Below are positions 52,284-60,205 of a stretch of 64,000 nucleotides of DNA, piece by piece. A program made the translations under genes and the position numbers. This stretch comes from an uncultured Christensenellaceae bacterium. GTDB lineage: Bacteria; Bacillota; Clostridia; Christensenellales; Borkfalkiaceae. Location: contig CAJUPX010000010.1 in the NCBI GenBank assembly GCA_910588685.1, positions 10,681-74,680 of the forward strand, in the 5' to 3' direction. The notes beneath the pieces were generated by a model. It was given only the letters and a program-made list of their open reading frames with translations, was not told the DNA's origin and made no database searches. How positions within the stretch are numbered: the stretch's first letter is position 1; every line of letters starts with the position of its first letter.

Positions 52284-53597
52284 ATGTCCGAAGAAAAAAA
52301 TAAAAAAAATTCACATTATATTTCGGGCGCTGAGTCACGCCGTATCGCCAAAGAAAATTTAAAGGCGATTAAGTATTACGAAAAGCGCAAGAGAAGGAAA
52401 GTTCAGCAGTCTGAATTTGTAACGGAAATGAAAGACGACGGCAATATCGTTGAGTTTGACGATTTGCATACGTATTTCTTTTCAGACGCAGGCACGGTAA
52501 AAGCTGTTAACGGAGTAACTTTTTCAATTCCGCAGGGCTCTACGGTGGGCGTTGTAGGCGAGTCGGGCTGCGGCAAGAGCGTAACTTCGCTTTCGCTTAT
52601 GCAGCTTGTGCAGGCGCCCAGCGGACAGATTGTGAGCGGTTCTATACGTTTTAAGTCGAATATGTATAAACTCGACGAAAAAGGGCGTAAAATTCCCGTT
52701 TATGAAACCGAAACGGATGAAAACGGCGAAACGCGGCAAAAGCTTGATAAACGCGGCAAGCCGGTAATTAAAAGAAACAGTCTCGGCGCTTTTATCTATG
52801 AACGTGAAGAAAAGGTTGTGGATATAGCAAAAATGCCTACGGAGGCTATGCGTACTATCCGCGGCAGTGAAATAGCAATGATATTTCAAGAGCCTATGAC
52901 CTCATTAAATCCGGTGTTCACCATAGGCAATCAGCTCGACGAAGTGGCGTTTTTGCACCTTAAAGGTATTTCAAAAGAAGGCGCAAAGGCGAGAAGTATC
53001 GAGATGCTGCAGCTTGTAGGTATGGCTGATCCCGAGGGTGTTTATAAAAAATTCCCGCACGAGCTTTCCGGCGGTATGCGTCAGAGAGTAATGATAGCAA
53101 TGGCGCTGCTTTGCAATCCGCGTCTGATTATCGCCGACGAGCCCACAACAGCGCTCGACGTTACTATACAGGCGCAAATTCTTGACCTGCTCAGAAATAT
53201 CAAAAACAAAATCAACGGCAGTATAATGCTAATTACGCACGACCTCGGCGTGGTAGCCGAAATGGCTGATTTTGTAGTCGTTATGTATGCCGGCAAAATA
53301 ATAGAAATGGGAACGGCGGAGGACATTTTCGATCATCCCTTGCATCCGTATACAATAGGATTACAGAAGAGCAAACCCACGGTTGACGGCGAGGTTGATT
53401 CGCTTTATTGCATTCCCGGCTTCGTGCCCAACCCCGTTGATATGCCTAATTACTGTTACTTCCGCGACAGGTGCGAAAGCTGTATGGAGGAGTGTGCGGG
53501 CAAATATCCCGAGCTTGTAAAAGTTACCGATACGCACAGCGTATCCTGCTATCTGTATAAAGAAGGCAATCCGAAAAAAAGTAAGAGGAACACTTAA
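52284..53597 (+). CDS. oppD: Oligopeptide ABC transporter ATPase OppD, with internal insertion
   Basis: 437 aa, against about 330-350 usual. Walker A is GESGCGKS (residues 92-99). The Q-loop IFQEPMTSLNP, signature LSGGMRQRVMIAMAL (about 260-275), Walker B LIIADEPTTALD and the H-loop LITHDLGVVAE are intact. The C-terminal peptide-transporter extension has the cysteine cluster CYFRDRCESCMEEC, a 4Fe-4S-like site known in OppD/DppD. A charged insertion of about 50 residues (LDEKGRKIPVYETE... to ...FIYEREEKV) lies between Walker A and the Q-loop, and the N terminus has about 50 extra basic residues. It starts 3 nt after oppC. Confidence 0.93.
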   Translation: MSEEKNKKNSHYISGAESRRIAKENLKAIKYYEKRKRRKVQQSEFVTEMKDDGNIVEFDDLHTYFFSDAGTVKAVNGVTFSIPQGSTVGVVGESGCGKSVTSLSLMQLVQAPSGQIVSGSIRFKSNMYKLDEKGRKIPVYETETDENGETRQKLDKRGKPVIKRNSLGAFIYEREEKVVDIAKMPTEAMRTIRGSEIAMIFQEPMTSLNPVFTIGNQLDEVAFLHLKGISKEGAKARSIEMLQLVGMADPEGVYKKFPHELSGGMRQRVMIAMALLCNPRLIIADEPTTALDVTIQAQILDLLRNIKNKINGSIMLITHDLGVVAEMADFVVVMYAGKIIEMGTAEDIFDHPLHPYTIGLQKSKPTVDGEVDSLYCIPGFVPNPVDMPNYCYFRDRCESCMEECAGKYPELVKVTDTHSVSCYLYKEGNPKKSKRNT

Positions 53598-54772
53598 TGT
53601 CTGAAAAATTATTAGACGAAAAATCCGAGGAAGAAGAGCTCAAAGCAAATAATCCCGAACAGAGCGACGGAGAGTTGCTGCTCGAAGTAAAGGACTTAAA
53701 AAAATATTTTGTTGTCGACAAAACCTTGCTCGGCAAGCCTTGCGCATACTTAAAAGCCGTTGACGGCGTATCGTTCAAGCTTAAAAAGGGTAAAACTCTT
53801 GGAATAGTAGGCGAGTCGGGTTGCGGAAAAACGACTATGGGTAGAACGCTTCTTAGACTGTATGACGTAACTGACGGCGAAATCTGGTTTAAGGGTAAAG
53901 AAGTATCCAAAATTAAAAACAGCGAGTTCAATAAGCTGCGCCCTAATATGCAGATGATATTCCAGGACCCGTACGCGAGTCTTTCACCCAGACTCAGCGT
54001 AGGCGAAATTATCGGCGAGGCTGCGCTTGAGCATAAAATCGTTACAAAAGACGAGTATCACGATTATATTTTAAGCGTAATGAAAATGTGCGGACTTCAG
54101 CCGCACTATTTCGAGAGATACCCGCACGAGTTTTCCGGCGGTCAGCGCCAGAGAATTTGTATTGCCCGCGCGCTCGCTTTAAAGCCCGAGCTCGTAGTTT
54201 GCGACGAGCCTGTTTCCGCGCTCGACGTGTCTATTCAGGCACAGATTATAAATATGCTCAAAGACCTGCAAAAGACTTTGCAGCTTACTTATATTTTCAT
54301 TTCACACGATTTATCGGTAGTAAAGCACATTTCCGACGACGTAGGCGTTATGTATCTCGGCAGTATGGTTGAATTCGGATCCAAAGCCGATATATTCAAC
54401 AACACGCTTCACCCTTATACAAAAGCGCTGTTCTCGGCGGTGCCCGTGCCTAATCCGCACGTAAAAATGAACAGAATTATTCTTAAAGGCGATATACCTT
54501 CGCCGGTAAATCCTCCTAAGGGCTGTAAATTCCATACCCGTTGCGAGCATTGTATGAACATTTGCGGGGGAATTGCTCCCGCTTATAAGGAAGTTGAGCC
54601 CGGGCATTTCTGCGCTTGCCATCTTTATAATACGCCGGAAGAAACGGCACAGTTTGAAGTTGAAATGAAAAAGCAAGCCGAGCTTGAAAGAATAACCGCG
54701 CTTGCAAAAAGTTATATGAAATTCGGTAAAAAGAAAAAAGAAGAGGAAAGCAATGGCGAAAAAGAAGCCTGA
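53597..54772 (+). CDS. oppF: Oligopeptide ABC transporter ATPase OppF
   Basis: 391 aa. Walker A GESGCGKTT (about residue 73), Q-loop IFQDPYASLSPRLSVGEII, signature FSGGQRQRICIARALAL, Walker B LVVCDEPVSALDVS, H-loop FISHDLSVV, and the C-terminal oligopeptide extension with CKFHTRCEHCMNIC. The last 50 residues (MKKQAELERITALAKSYMKFGKKKKEEESNGEKEA) are an extra charged tail whose coding sequence overlaps the next gene by 20 nt. It shares one nucleotide with the oppD stop. With OppD it forms the ATPase pair of the importer. Confidence 0.94.
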   Translation: MSEKLLDEKSEEEELKANNPEQSDGELLLEVKDLKKYFVVDKTLLGKPCAYLKAVDGVSFKLKKGKTLGIVGESGCGKTTMGRTLLRLYDVTDGEIWFKGKEVSKIKNSEFNKLRPNMQMIFQDPYASLSPRLSVGEIIGEAALEHKIVTKDEYHDYILSVMKMCGLQPHYFERYPHEFSGGQRQRICIARALALKPELVVCDEPVSALDVSIQAQIINMLKDLQKTLQLTYIFISHDLSVVKHISDDVGVMYLGSMVEFGSKADIFNNTLHPYTKALFSAVPVPNPHVKMNRIILKGDIPSPVNPPKGCKFHTRCEHCMNICGGIAPAYKEVEPGHFCACHLYNTPEETAQFEVEMKKQAELERITALAKSYMKFGKKKKEEESNGEKEA

Positions 54773-55022
54773 CGACCTCGATACCGAAACAACTTTTTTC
54801 AATATGAACGTAGACGGATTTCGTTGGTACGATAAAAACAAAAAAGACGACTACGGTAAAAGTAAAAAAGAGGACGTAGAAAATAAGAATAAAATTAAAC
54901 TTTCCCGCAAGGAATACCGGGCTATGGTAAAGGGCGCGTTTCTTGCCGTTGCGCCGTTTATTATCGGTATAGGTTTGTTTTTCGGAGCAGTCTATGTGCT
55001 GTGCTATTTCTGGCTGAAATAA
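54753..55022 (+). CDS. Small single-pass membrane protein translated with oppF
   Basis: 89 aa, family not recognised. A highly charged N-terminal region (about residues 1-60, many Lys/Asp/Glu, including MAKKKPDDLDTETTFFNMN) precedes one transmembrane helix (about 62-87, GAFLAVAPFIIGIGLFFGAVYVLCYF). Its start lies inside oppF, with AGAGGAAAG as RBS in the oppF tail, so translation is coupled to the transporter. The predicted topology puts the charged part in the cytoplasm, next to OppDF. A regulatory or assembly role is inference. Confidence 0.68.
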   Translation: MAKKKPDDLDTETTFFNMNVDGFRWYDKNKKDDYGKSKKEDVENKNKIKLSRKEYRAMVKGAFLAVAPFIIGIGLFFGAVYVLCYFWLK

Positions 55023-55031
55023 AATTGAAGT

Positions 55032-55060
55032 CGGTAGGAAATTTTCCTGCCGGCTTATTT
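55032..55060 (+). terminator. Hairpin between the small membrane gene and the next gene
   Basis: CGGTAGGAA / TTCCTGCCG stem (one G-T pair), then CTTATTT. It may end most transcripts of the oligopeptide block or only attenuate them. Confidence 0.55.
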
Positions 55061-55066
55061 AAACTT

Positions 55067-55957
55067 ATGATAATAAATTCGTTGAGAGTATTTTTTAAAA
55101 ACTTAATTTATGTGTTTATTGCAATGGGCATAATCTACTTTTTCACTATTTTTGCGTTTTTTTCGTTTGCGATATCTACCGTTTCAAATATCAGATTAAT
55201 GCTTGATAATTCAGTTGCGTTGATACAGTCCGCTGCGGAAAATTCAGAAATCGCCGTTAAAGACTTTTTATCGTATTCGGTGTCGCAAATAGATATGAGC
55301 GGTAACGTTCTGGACGTGCTTGTTCAGATAATAAACACTAACTGGATTCAGAACACGGTTAAAGGTTTTTTGGAAACGCTGAATATGTCCACGGAAAACT
55401 TCGGTAATGACTTCAACGTAATAATCAACGATTTTATAGACAAATTTAAAAACGATTTTTTAGTCGCTTTAACTCTTTTAATTTTGGGCGTAATTTTCGC
55501 TAACTATGCAACAAGATTTGTTTTAAGACGTAAAAATGCAAAGCGAAACATAAAAAAATATTTAGTTGCCAAGTTTATAGAACCGTTGTTTTTATCGCTT
55601 ATACTGTTCATATCTCTGATAATTCTGTCGGTTTTAAATCAGTTTGCCGTTTTTGTTTACATAGGGTTTATTATTTTATTTGCAGTGCTGTCGCTGTCGT
55701 CAAGCTGGCTTATTCACAGAAACGGAACTATGAAATTCACTCAGATTGTCAACGGAAAAAATGTTTTGATGTTTTTGGCGTCGGTGTTGATTATTTTTGT
55801 TATAAACGTTACAGTTGCTTTGATACTTGGTTATTTTAGCGTTGCGGTAGCCGTTATAATAATGATACCGTGCGCCGTATATACGCTGAATATAATAGGA
55901 GTAGGCACGGATAACTTTGTCTGCGGACTCATAAAAGAGGGAGAAAATTATGAGTAA
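55067..55957 (+). CDS. Integral membrane protein, function unknown
   Basis: 296 aa from ATG 55067. A first transmembrane helix at about 13-40 (LIYVFIAMGIIYFFTIFAFFSF), a roughly 110-residue loop with few hydrophobic stretches, a helix near 145-165 (FLVALTLLILGVIFANYA), then four more from about 185 to the end (LFLSLILFISLIILSVL, FVYIGFIILFAVLSL, LMFLASVLIIFVINVTVALIL, VAVIIMIPCAVYTL). I do not recognise the family. It is the last gene of the co-directional block, but a hairpin separates it from the small membrane gene. The longer frame from 55001 runs through that hairpin and is rejected. No clear RBS. Confidence 0.65.
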   Translation: MIINSLRVFFKNLIYVFIAMGIIYFFTIFAFFSFAISTVSNIRLMLDNSVALIQSAAENSEIAVKDFLSYSVSQIDMSGNVLDVLVQIINTNWIQNTVKGFLETLNMSTENFGNDFNVIINDFIDKFKNDFLVALTLLILGVIFANYATRFVLRRKNAKRNIKKYLVAKFIEPLFLSLILFISLIILSVLNQFAVFVYIGFIILFAVLSLSSSWLIHRNGTMKFTQIVNGKNVLMFLASVLIIFVINVTVALILGYFSVAVAVIIMIPCAVYTLNIIGVGTDNFVCGLIKEGENYE

Positions 55958-55960
55958 ATA

Positions 55961-55986
55961 AAAAAGCCGATTTATAACGGCTTTTT
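55961..55986. terminator. Bidirectional terminator between convergent genes
   Basis: AAAAAGCCG / CGGCTTTTT hairpin, symmetric, placed 3 nt after the plus-strand stop and just beyond the pnuC stop on the other strand. Confidence 0.88.
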
Positions 55987-55989
55987 ATA

Positions 55990-56694
55990 TTACGGATTAA
56001 CAGCTTCTTTTTGGCGTTTTTGCATTTTGCTCCAATTTATAAAACCGTAGCCGTCAAGCGCTAAAAAAGATACAAAGCAAATTACCATAGGCAGGTACGA
56101 TATGTTTTCGATACTTGCCAAAATCCACATTACAATCAATACAACGTCGTTGAGCGAATAGCATACGGCATAAAAGCGGCAACGGCGTGACGTGAGGTAC
56201 GCGGCCGAAAAAGAGGTAAACACCGATACTGTGCTTATAACCAGATTATTTGTGTTAAGCGCCCTTAAAATAAAGTAAAACGCAACGGTTACTGCAACAG
56301 TCAGAAAGGGGAATATAATTATTTCCGTTTTTGAAAGAGTGTTTATTTTAACTTCGGAGCTGCCTCTGCCGGCAGGATTTTTAATCCAACTGATAAGCGC
56401 AACAACCGCAAACGGAGCACTCATACAAAGATAAGTAATCATTTCGCCGTAATATTTAAACGAAAATGAGATAACTCCGTAAAACACGCTGAAAACAATA
56501 ATCAGAAATTGCCCGAAAGGGTGTCCTTTGGAAACGAAAGTAAGCGCTGAAATGCCTATAAGCGAGCCTATAAGATAGTGATATTGCGTATTACCGAACA
56601 AGAAAAAGCTCAGTATAATTGCAACCGAGCTAATTGTCCACAATATAAAATTGCACTTGGTAAAATCTTTAAACAGTTTACGTAAAAAAGTCAT
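55990..56694 (-). CDS. pnuC: Nicotinamide mononucleotide/riboside transporter PnuC
   Basis: 234 aa with seven hydrophobic segments. The C-terminal half carries PnuC landmarks: NTNNLVISTVSVFTSFSAAYLTSRR, YAVCYSLNDVVLIVMWI, and the end LDGYGFINWSKMQKRQK. PnuC facilitates uptake of a B3 vitamer that a cytoplasmic kinase then traps; no NiaR-type site or kinase is seen nearby. It lies 9 nt downstream of pyk on the minus strand and probably shares its transcript. Confidence 0.85.
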   Translation of the reverse strand: MTFLRKLFKDFTKCNFILWTISSVAIILSFFLFGNTQYHYLIGSLIGISALTFVSKGHPFGQFLIIVFSVFYGVISFSFKYYGEMITYLCMSAPFAVVALISWIKNPAGRGSSEVKINTLSKTEIIIFPFLTVAVTVAFYFILRALNTNNLVISTVSVFTSFSAAYLTSRRCRFYAVCYSLNDVVLIVMWILASIENISYLPMVICFVSFLALDGYGFINWSKMQKRQKEAVNP

Positions 56695-56703
56695 TTTTAC
56701 TAT

Positions 56704-58122
56704 TTACACAGTTTCAACGTTTATTAAATTTGAATTTCCGCTTTTGCCGTTCGGCGTGCCTCCGGTTAAAACTATAGTATCTCCTTTACTCACAAGCCCC
56801 GTGTCGATAGCGGCGCGTTTTGCGTAGTGGAAGAGTACGTCTACTGAATAAAATTCTTCGCTCATAACAGGAATAACGCCCCAGCTGAGCGCAAGTTTTC
56901 TGTATGCGCGCTCTTCGGTAGTCATACCTATAATGTCTATCATAGGACGGAATCGCGAAACGGTTTTGGCGGTGCCGCCCGTCCTTGTGCAAACTACTAT
57001 AACTTTGGCGCCTATATCCTGCGCAAGCGTGCAGGCGGAGTGTGAGAGTGCTTCCGCTAAACTTGTTATATTGTAATCGCCCTGGTCGATGTGGGCAATA
57101 TAGTTGACGTTAGCCTCGGCTTGCCTTGCAATTTTTGCCATAGCTTTTACCGCTTCAACAGGATATTCTCCCGCTGCTGTTTCACCCGAAAGCATTATAG
57201 CGGACGAACCGTCGTAAACCGCGTTTGCAACGTCCGAAATTTCAGCTCTGGTAGGGCGGGGCTGTTTAACCATTGATTCGAGCATCTCCGTTGCCGTTAT
57301 GCTGCGTTTGCCGCACATTCTGCACGCGTTGATTATGGTTTTCTGAATGCTAGGCAGCTCTTCAAAAGGCACTTCTACGCCGAGGTCGCCGCGGGCAACC
57401 ATAATGCCGTCGCTCGCTTCCAGAATAGATTGCAGGTTGTTAACGCCCGCGCGGCTTTCGATTTTTGCAATTATTTCTATATCGCCGTCGGGAGAACCGC
57501 ACTGTCTGAGCCAGGCGCGTATATCGTTGATATCCTGCGCTTTGGATACAAAAGACGCGGCAATAAAGTCTACGCCCTGTTCTACGCCGAATTTAATATC
57601 CGCTTTATCCTGTTCGGACAGATATTCCATTTCCAGCTCTTTGTCAGGGAAGAACATACTTTTTCTGTTTGAAAGCGTGCCGCCGATTACCGTTTTGCAA
57701 ATTACATTCGGCTCTTCAACTTTAATTACTTCAAACACCATTAGTCCGTTGTTAAGCAGTATATTATCGCCGGGGAACATCTGGCTGCATATGTTTTTAA
57801 AGGAAACCGAAACTCTCGATTTATCACCGATTATTTCTTCGGTTGTAAACGTAAATGTATCGCCGTCTTTTAAAACTATTTTTCCGTCTTTAAAGGTTTT
57901 AATTCTGAATTCGGGACCTTTGGTGTCGAGCATAATAGGAATGGGCTTATTTTTACGTTCGCGCACGTTTTTAATCATAGCAATTTTCTTTGCGTGGTCT
58001 TCGTGCGTTCCGTGCGAAAAATTGAGCCTTGCAACGTTCATACCCGCGTCTATAAGCTCGGAAATAACAGCCTCGCTGTTGCTTGCGGGACCGAGCGTGC
58101 AAATTATTTTGGTCTTTTTCAT
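56704..58122 (-). CDS. pyk: Pyruvate kinase
   Basis: 472 aa. Motifs: KTKIICTLGPASN at the N terminus, MNVARLNFSHGTHEDH (substrate and K+ site), MLDTKGPEFR, the catalytic IIAKIESRAGVNNL, GIMVARGDLGVEVP, TATEMLESM and MLSGETAAGEYPVEAV. It makes ATP and pyruvate from PEP and ADP. It lacks the extra C-terminal PEP-utiliser domain of some Bacillota enzymes and ends with GKSGNSNLINVETV. AAAGGAGCTGAC lies upstream of the start; the surrounding leader is AT-rich with no clear -35/-10 pair. Confidence 0.96.
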   Translation of the reverse strand: MKKTKIICTLGPASNSEAVISELIDAGMNVARLNFSHGTHEDHAKKIAMIKNVRERKNKPIPIMLDTKGPEFRIKTFKDGKIVLKDGDTFTFTTEEIIGDKSRVSVSFKNICSQMFPGDNILLNNGLMVFEVIKVEEPNVICKTVIGGTLSNRKSMFFPDKELEMEYLSEQDKADIKFGVEQGVDFIAASFVSKAQDINDIRAWLRQCGSPDGDIEIIAKIESRAGVNNLQSILEASDGIMVARGDLGVEVPFEELPSIQKTIINACRMCGKRSITATEMLESMVKQPRPTRAEISDVANAVYDGSSAIMLSGETAAGEYPVEAVKAMAKIARQAEANVNYIAHIDQGDYNITSLAEALSHSACTLAQDIGAKVIVVCTRTGGTAKTVSRFRPMIDIIGMTTEERAYRKLALSWGVIPVMSEEFYSVDVLFHYAKRAAIDTGLVSKGDTIVLTGGTPNGKSGNSNLINVETV

Positions 58123-58243
58123 AATTTCAAGTCAGCTCCTTTATAAATTAACTACAACTATTTTAAAATAAATTAAATAAAAAATCAAATATTATTATCA
58201 AAATAGTTGGATATAAATTTGAAATAGTGCTAAAATAAAATTG

Positions 58244-58596
58244 ATTTGAGTTAATTATACGGTCGCGAGACGTTAATACGTTTTGAGGAAAGTCCGAGCA
58301 TCACAGGGCAAGGTGCCTGCTAACGGCAGGAGGAGGCGACTTCAAGGAAAGTGAACAGAAATATACCGCCGAGAAATCGGTAAGGTTGGAATGGCGAGGT
58401 AAGAGCTCACCGTCTCTTTGGTAACAAAGGGAGCCAATTAAACCCCACCCGATGCAAGATTGGGTTGCGGACTTGCTTAAATGCAAAAGGTGCCCGCCTG
58501 TCCGTAACCGTTAATATCGCTTGAGCTTGCAGGCGACTGTAAGATTAGATAGATGACCGTACACGACAGAACTCGGCTTACAGATTAATCTCAAAT
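58244..58596 (+). ncRNA. rnpB: RNase P RNA (rnpB)
   Basis: Class-typical conserved blocks are present: GAGGAAAGTCCGAGC near the 5' end, ACAGAAATATACCGCC, GGTAAGGTTGGAATGGCGAGG followed by TAAGAGCTCACCG, and GACAGAACTCGGCTTACAG at the 3' end. The ends pair as helix P1 (ATTTGAG with CTCAAAT, extended by TTAAT/ATTAA), which fixes the boundaries. It is the catalytic RNA that matures tRNA 5' ends. It stands alone between pyk and the TetR gene, with a terminator behind it. Confidence 0.95.
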
Positions 58597-58605
58597 TTAA
58601 TAAAA

Positions 58606-58640
58606 ATCCCGCAGTAAATTTGCCGCGGGGTTTTTATTTT
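58606..58640 (+). terminator. Terminator of rnpB
   Basis: CCCGC / GCGGG stem with a loop of about 12 nt, then GTTTTTATTTTTTT. Confidence 0.82.
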
Positions 58641-58654
58641 TTTATAAATAATCC

Positions 58655-58683
58655 TTGACAAATTATTTCGCGGACAGCATAAT
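58655..58683 (+). promoter_or_regulatory. Promoter of the TetR-ABC operon
   Basis: TTGACA (58655-58660), 17 bp, CATAAT (58678-58683). The -10 box is the left part of the palindrome described next. Confidence 0.8.
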
Positions 58684-58702
58684 AACAGATGTTATTAATA
58701 AC
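58680..58702. promoter_or_regulatory. Operator-like palindromes over the TetR promoter
   Basis: TAATAAC-AGAT-GTTATTA (58680-58697) is a perfect 7+4+7 inverted repeat overlapping the -10 box. Its right arm also starts a second palindrome, GTTATTAATAAC (58691-58702). The position over -10 and start site suits autorepression by the TetR protein encoded directly downstream. Confidence 0.65.
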
Positions 58703-58716
58703 CCTCGTTATTTTTC

Positions 58717-58727
58717 GGGGGGGGGGG
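58717..58727 (+). repeat. Run of 11 G at the ribosome binding site of the TetR gene
   Basis: An uninterrupted G11 tract 7 nt before the TTG start codon, in the place of the Shine-Dalgarno sequence. It is the longest G homopolymer I noticed in the window. Its length may vary between cells by slippage or be miscalled by sequencing. Confidence 0.9.
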
Positions 58728-58734
58728 TTTGATT

Positions 58735-59295
58735 TTGTCTGCTAAAAAGCAAGTTACCAAAGAAGCGTTAATTTCGGCAGCGTTCGAGATTGTGAGAGAG
58801 GAGGGAATAGATGCGCTCAATATGCGCACGCTTGCGCAAAAATGCAATTGTTCCACTCAACCTATTTATTTGTCTTTCAAAAATGCGGAAGAAGTTAAAA
58901 GCGAGGTGTTAAAACTTGCGGTAAAAACATATAACGATTATTTGCAAAATGAAAACAGCGAAAAATACGAAAATAAGTATAAGGCTGTCGGTATGGGGTA
59001 TATCAGATTTGCAAAAGAGGATAAACAGCTTTTCAAATGGCTTTTTATGCGTACGCGTAGCGAAGAGCTTGATTTAATGGAAAATTCTTTTGAAAATACT
59101 GTAAATTTGATAATGAAAAGCTTTTCATTGCCAAAGGAAAAGGCGCAGAGACTGCAGCTTGAAATGTGGGTGTTTGTACACGGTATAGGCACGCTTCTTG
59201 CCACGGATTATATAAACTGGAGCTGGGACGATATAAGCGCAATGCTTACAGACGCTTTTACAGGAATTTATAATAAAATTACGGGAGAATATTAA
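58735..59295 (+). CDS. TetR-family transcriptional regulator
   Basis: 186 aa from the TTG at 58735, 7 nt after the G11 tract; the TTG at 58729 is too close to it. The N-terminal helix-turn-helix is ITK-like: VTKEALISAAFEIVREEGIDALNMRTLAQKCNCSTQPIYLSFKNAEEV. The C-terminal ligand domain includes WLFMRTRSEELDL and LEMWVFVHGIGTLLATDYINW, as in WHG-type TetR regulators. It sits one codon boundary before the ABC exporter genes and behind a palindrome on its own promoter, so it probably represses the whole operon until an inducer binds. Confidence 0.88.
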   Translation: MSAKKQVTKEALISAAFEIVREEGIDALNMRTLAQKCNCSTQPIYLSFKNAEEVKSEVLKLAVKTYNDYLQNENSEKYENKYKAVGMGYIRFAKEDKQLFKWLFMRTRSEELDLMENSFENTVNLIMKSFSLPKEKAQRLQLEMWVFVHGIGTLLATDYINWSWDDISAMLTDAFTGIYNKITGEY

Positions 59296-60204
59296 ATGGT
59301 TATAGAAATTGACAATCTTAAAAAAAGTTTTAAAGACGTAAATGCCGTTAACGATCTGTCCTTTAAAGTTAAAGAGGGAGAGCTGTTTGCCTTTCTCGGC
59401 GTAAACGGAGCGGGCAAGTCAACAACAATAAACATAATAAGCGGAATACTTAAAAAAGATGGCGGTAAGGTTGAGGTGTGCGGACACAACCTCGACGATG
59501 GCGCGGACAAAATCAAAAATAAAATAGGTATAGTTTTTCAGAACTCGGTGCTCGATAAAACGCTTACCGTTTACGATAATTTAAAATATCGAGCTAATCT
59601 CTACGAGCTGTTCGGCTCTAAATTTAAGGAGCGGCTCGACGAAATTTCCAAATTATTGGACCTTGGCGAAATAATAAAACGCCCGCTCGGAAAGCTTTCG
59701 GGCGGACAGAAACGCCGCGTTGATATTGCAAGAGCACTTATTCATAAACCCGAACTGCTCATATTGGACGAACCCACCACAGGTCTTGACCCTAAAACGC
59801 GAATTACCGTTTGGCAGGTAATCGACCGTATGCGAAAAGAGCACGGACTTACCGTGTTCTTAACAACTCATTATATGGAAGAAGCCGTTAATGCCGACTA
59901 TGTTGTAATACTCGACGGCGGCAAAAAAGCGGCTGAGGGCACCCCGCACGAGCTTAAAAACAAGTACGCAAGTGACTTCATAAGATTTTACAACAATATC
60001 AACGAGGCGGAAAAGATATTTTCGGCGGAGGGCTTAGCGCTCAGGCGAGAAAGAGATTATTTACAGGTAGAGTTGAAAAGCACTGCCGAAGTTGCGGCAT
60101 ATTTTGAAAAAGCGCCGCAGCTCTTCAACGATTTCGAGGTTTTAAAGGGCAATATGGACAACGTGTTTTTAAAGGTTACGGGCAAGGACTTAAAGGAGGT
60201 TTAA
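59296..60204 (+). CDS. DrrA-type ABC transporter ATP-binding protein
   Basis: 302 aa. Walker A FLGVNGAGKSTTINII, Q-loop IVFQNSVLDKTLT, signature LSGGQKRRVDIARAL, Walker B LLILDEPTTGLDPKT, H-loop FLTTHYMEEA. The roughly 80-residue C-terminal domain is typical of DrrA-like exporters. It powers the ABC-2 permease encoded after it; substrates of such systems include drugs, lipids and peptides, and the one here is unknown. The ATG follows the tetR stop directly. Confidence 0.92.
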   Translation: MVIEIDNLKKSFKDVNAVNDLSFKVKEGELFAFLGVNGAGKSTTINIISGILKKDGGKVEVCGHNLDDGADKIKNKIGIVFQNSVLDKTLTVYDNLKYRANLYELFGSKFKERLDEISKLLDLGEIIKRPLGKLSGGQKRRVDIARALIHKPELLILDEPTTGLDPKTRITVWQVIDRMRKEHGLTVFLTTHYMEEAVNADYVVILDGGKKAAEGTPHELKNKYASDFIRFYNNINEAEKIFSAEGLALRRERDYLQVELKSTAEVAAYFEKAPQLFNDFEVLKGNMDNVFLKVTGKDLKEV

Positions 60205-60205
60205 T

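Noticed and set aside
58301..58486. Minus-strand reading frame of 61 codons
   Set aside because: It is antisense to the conserved core of RNase P RNA and has no ribosome site.
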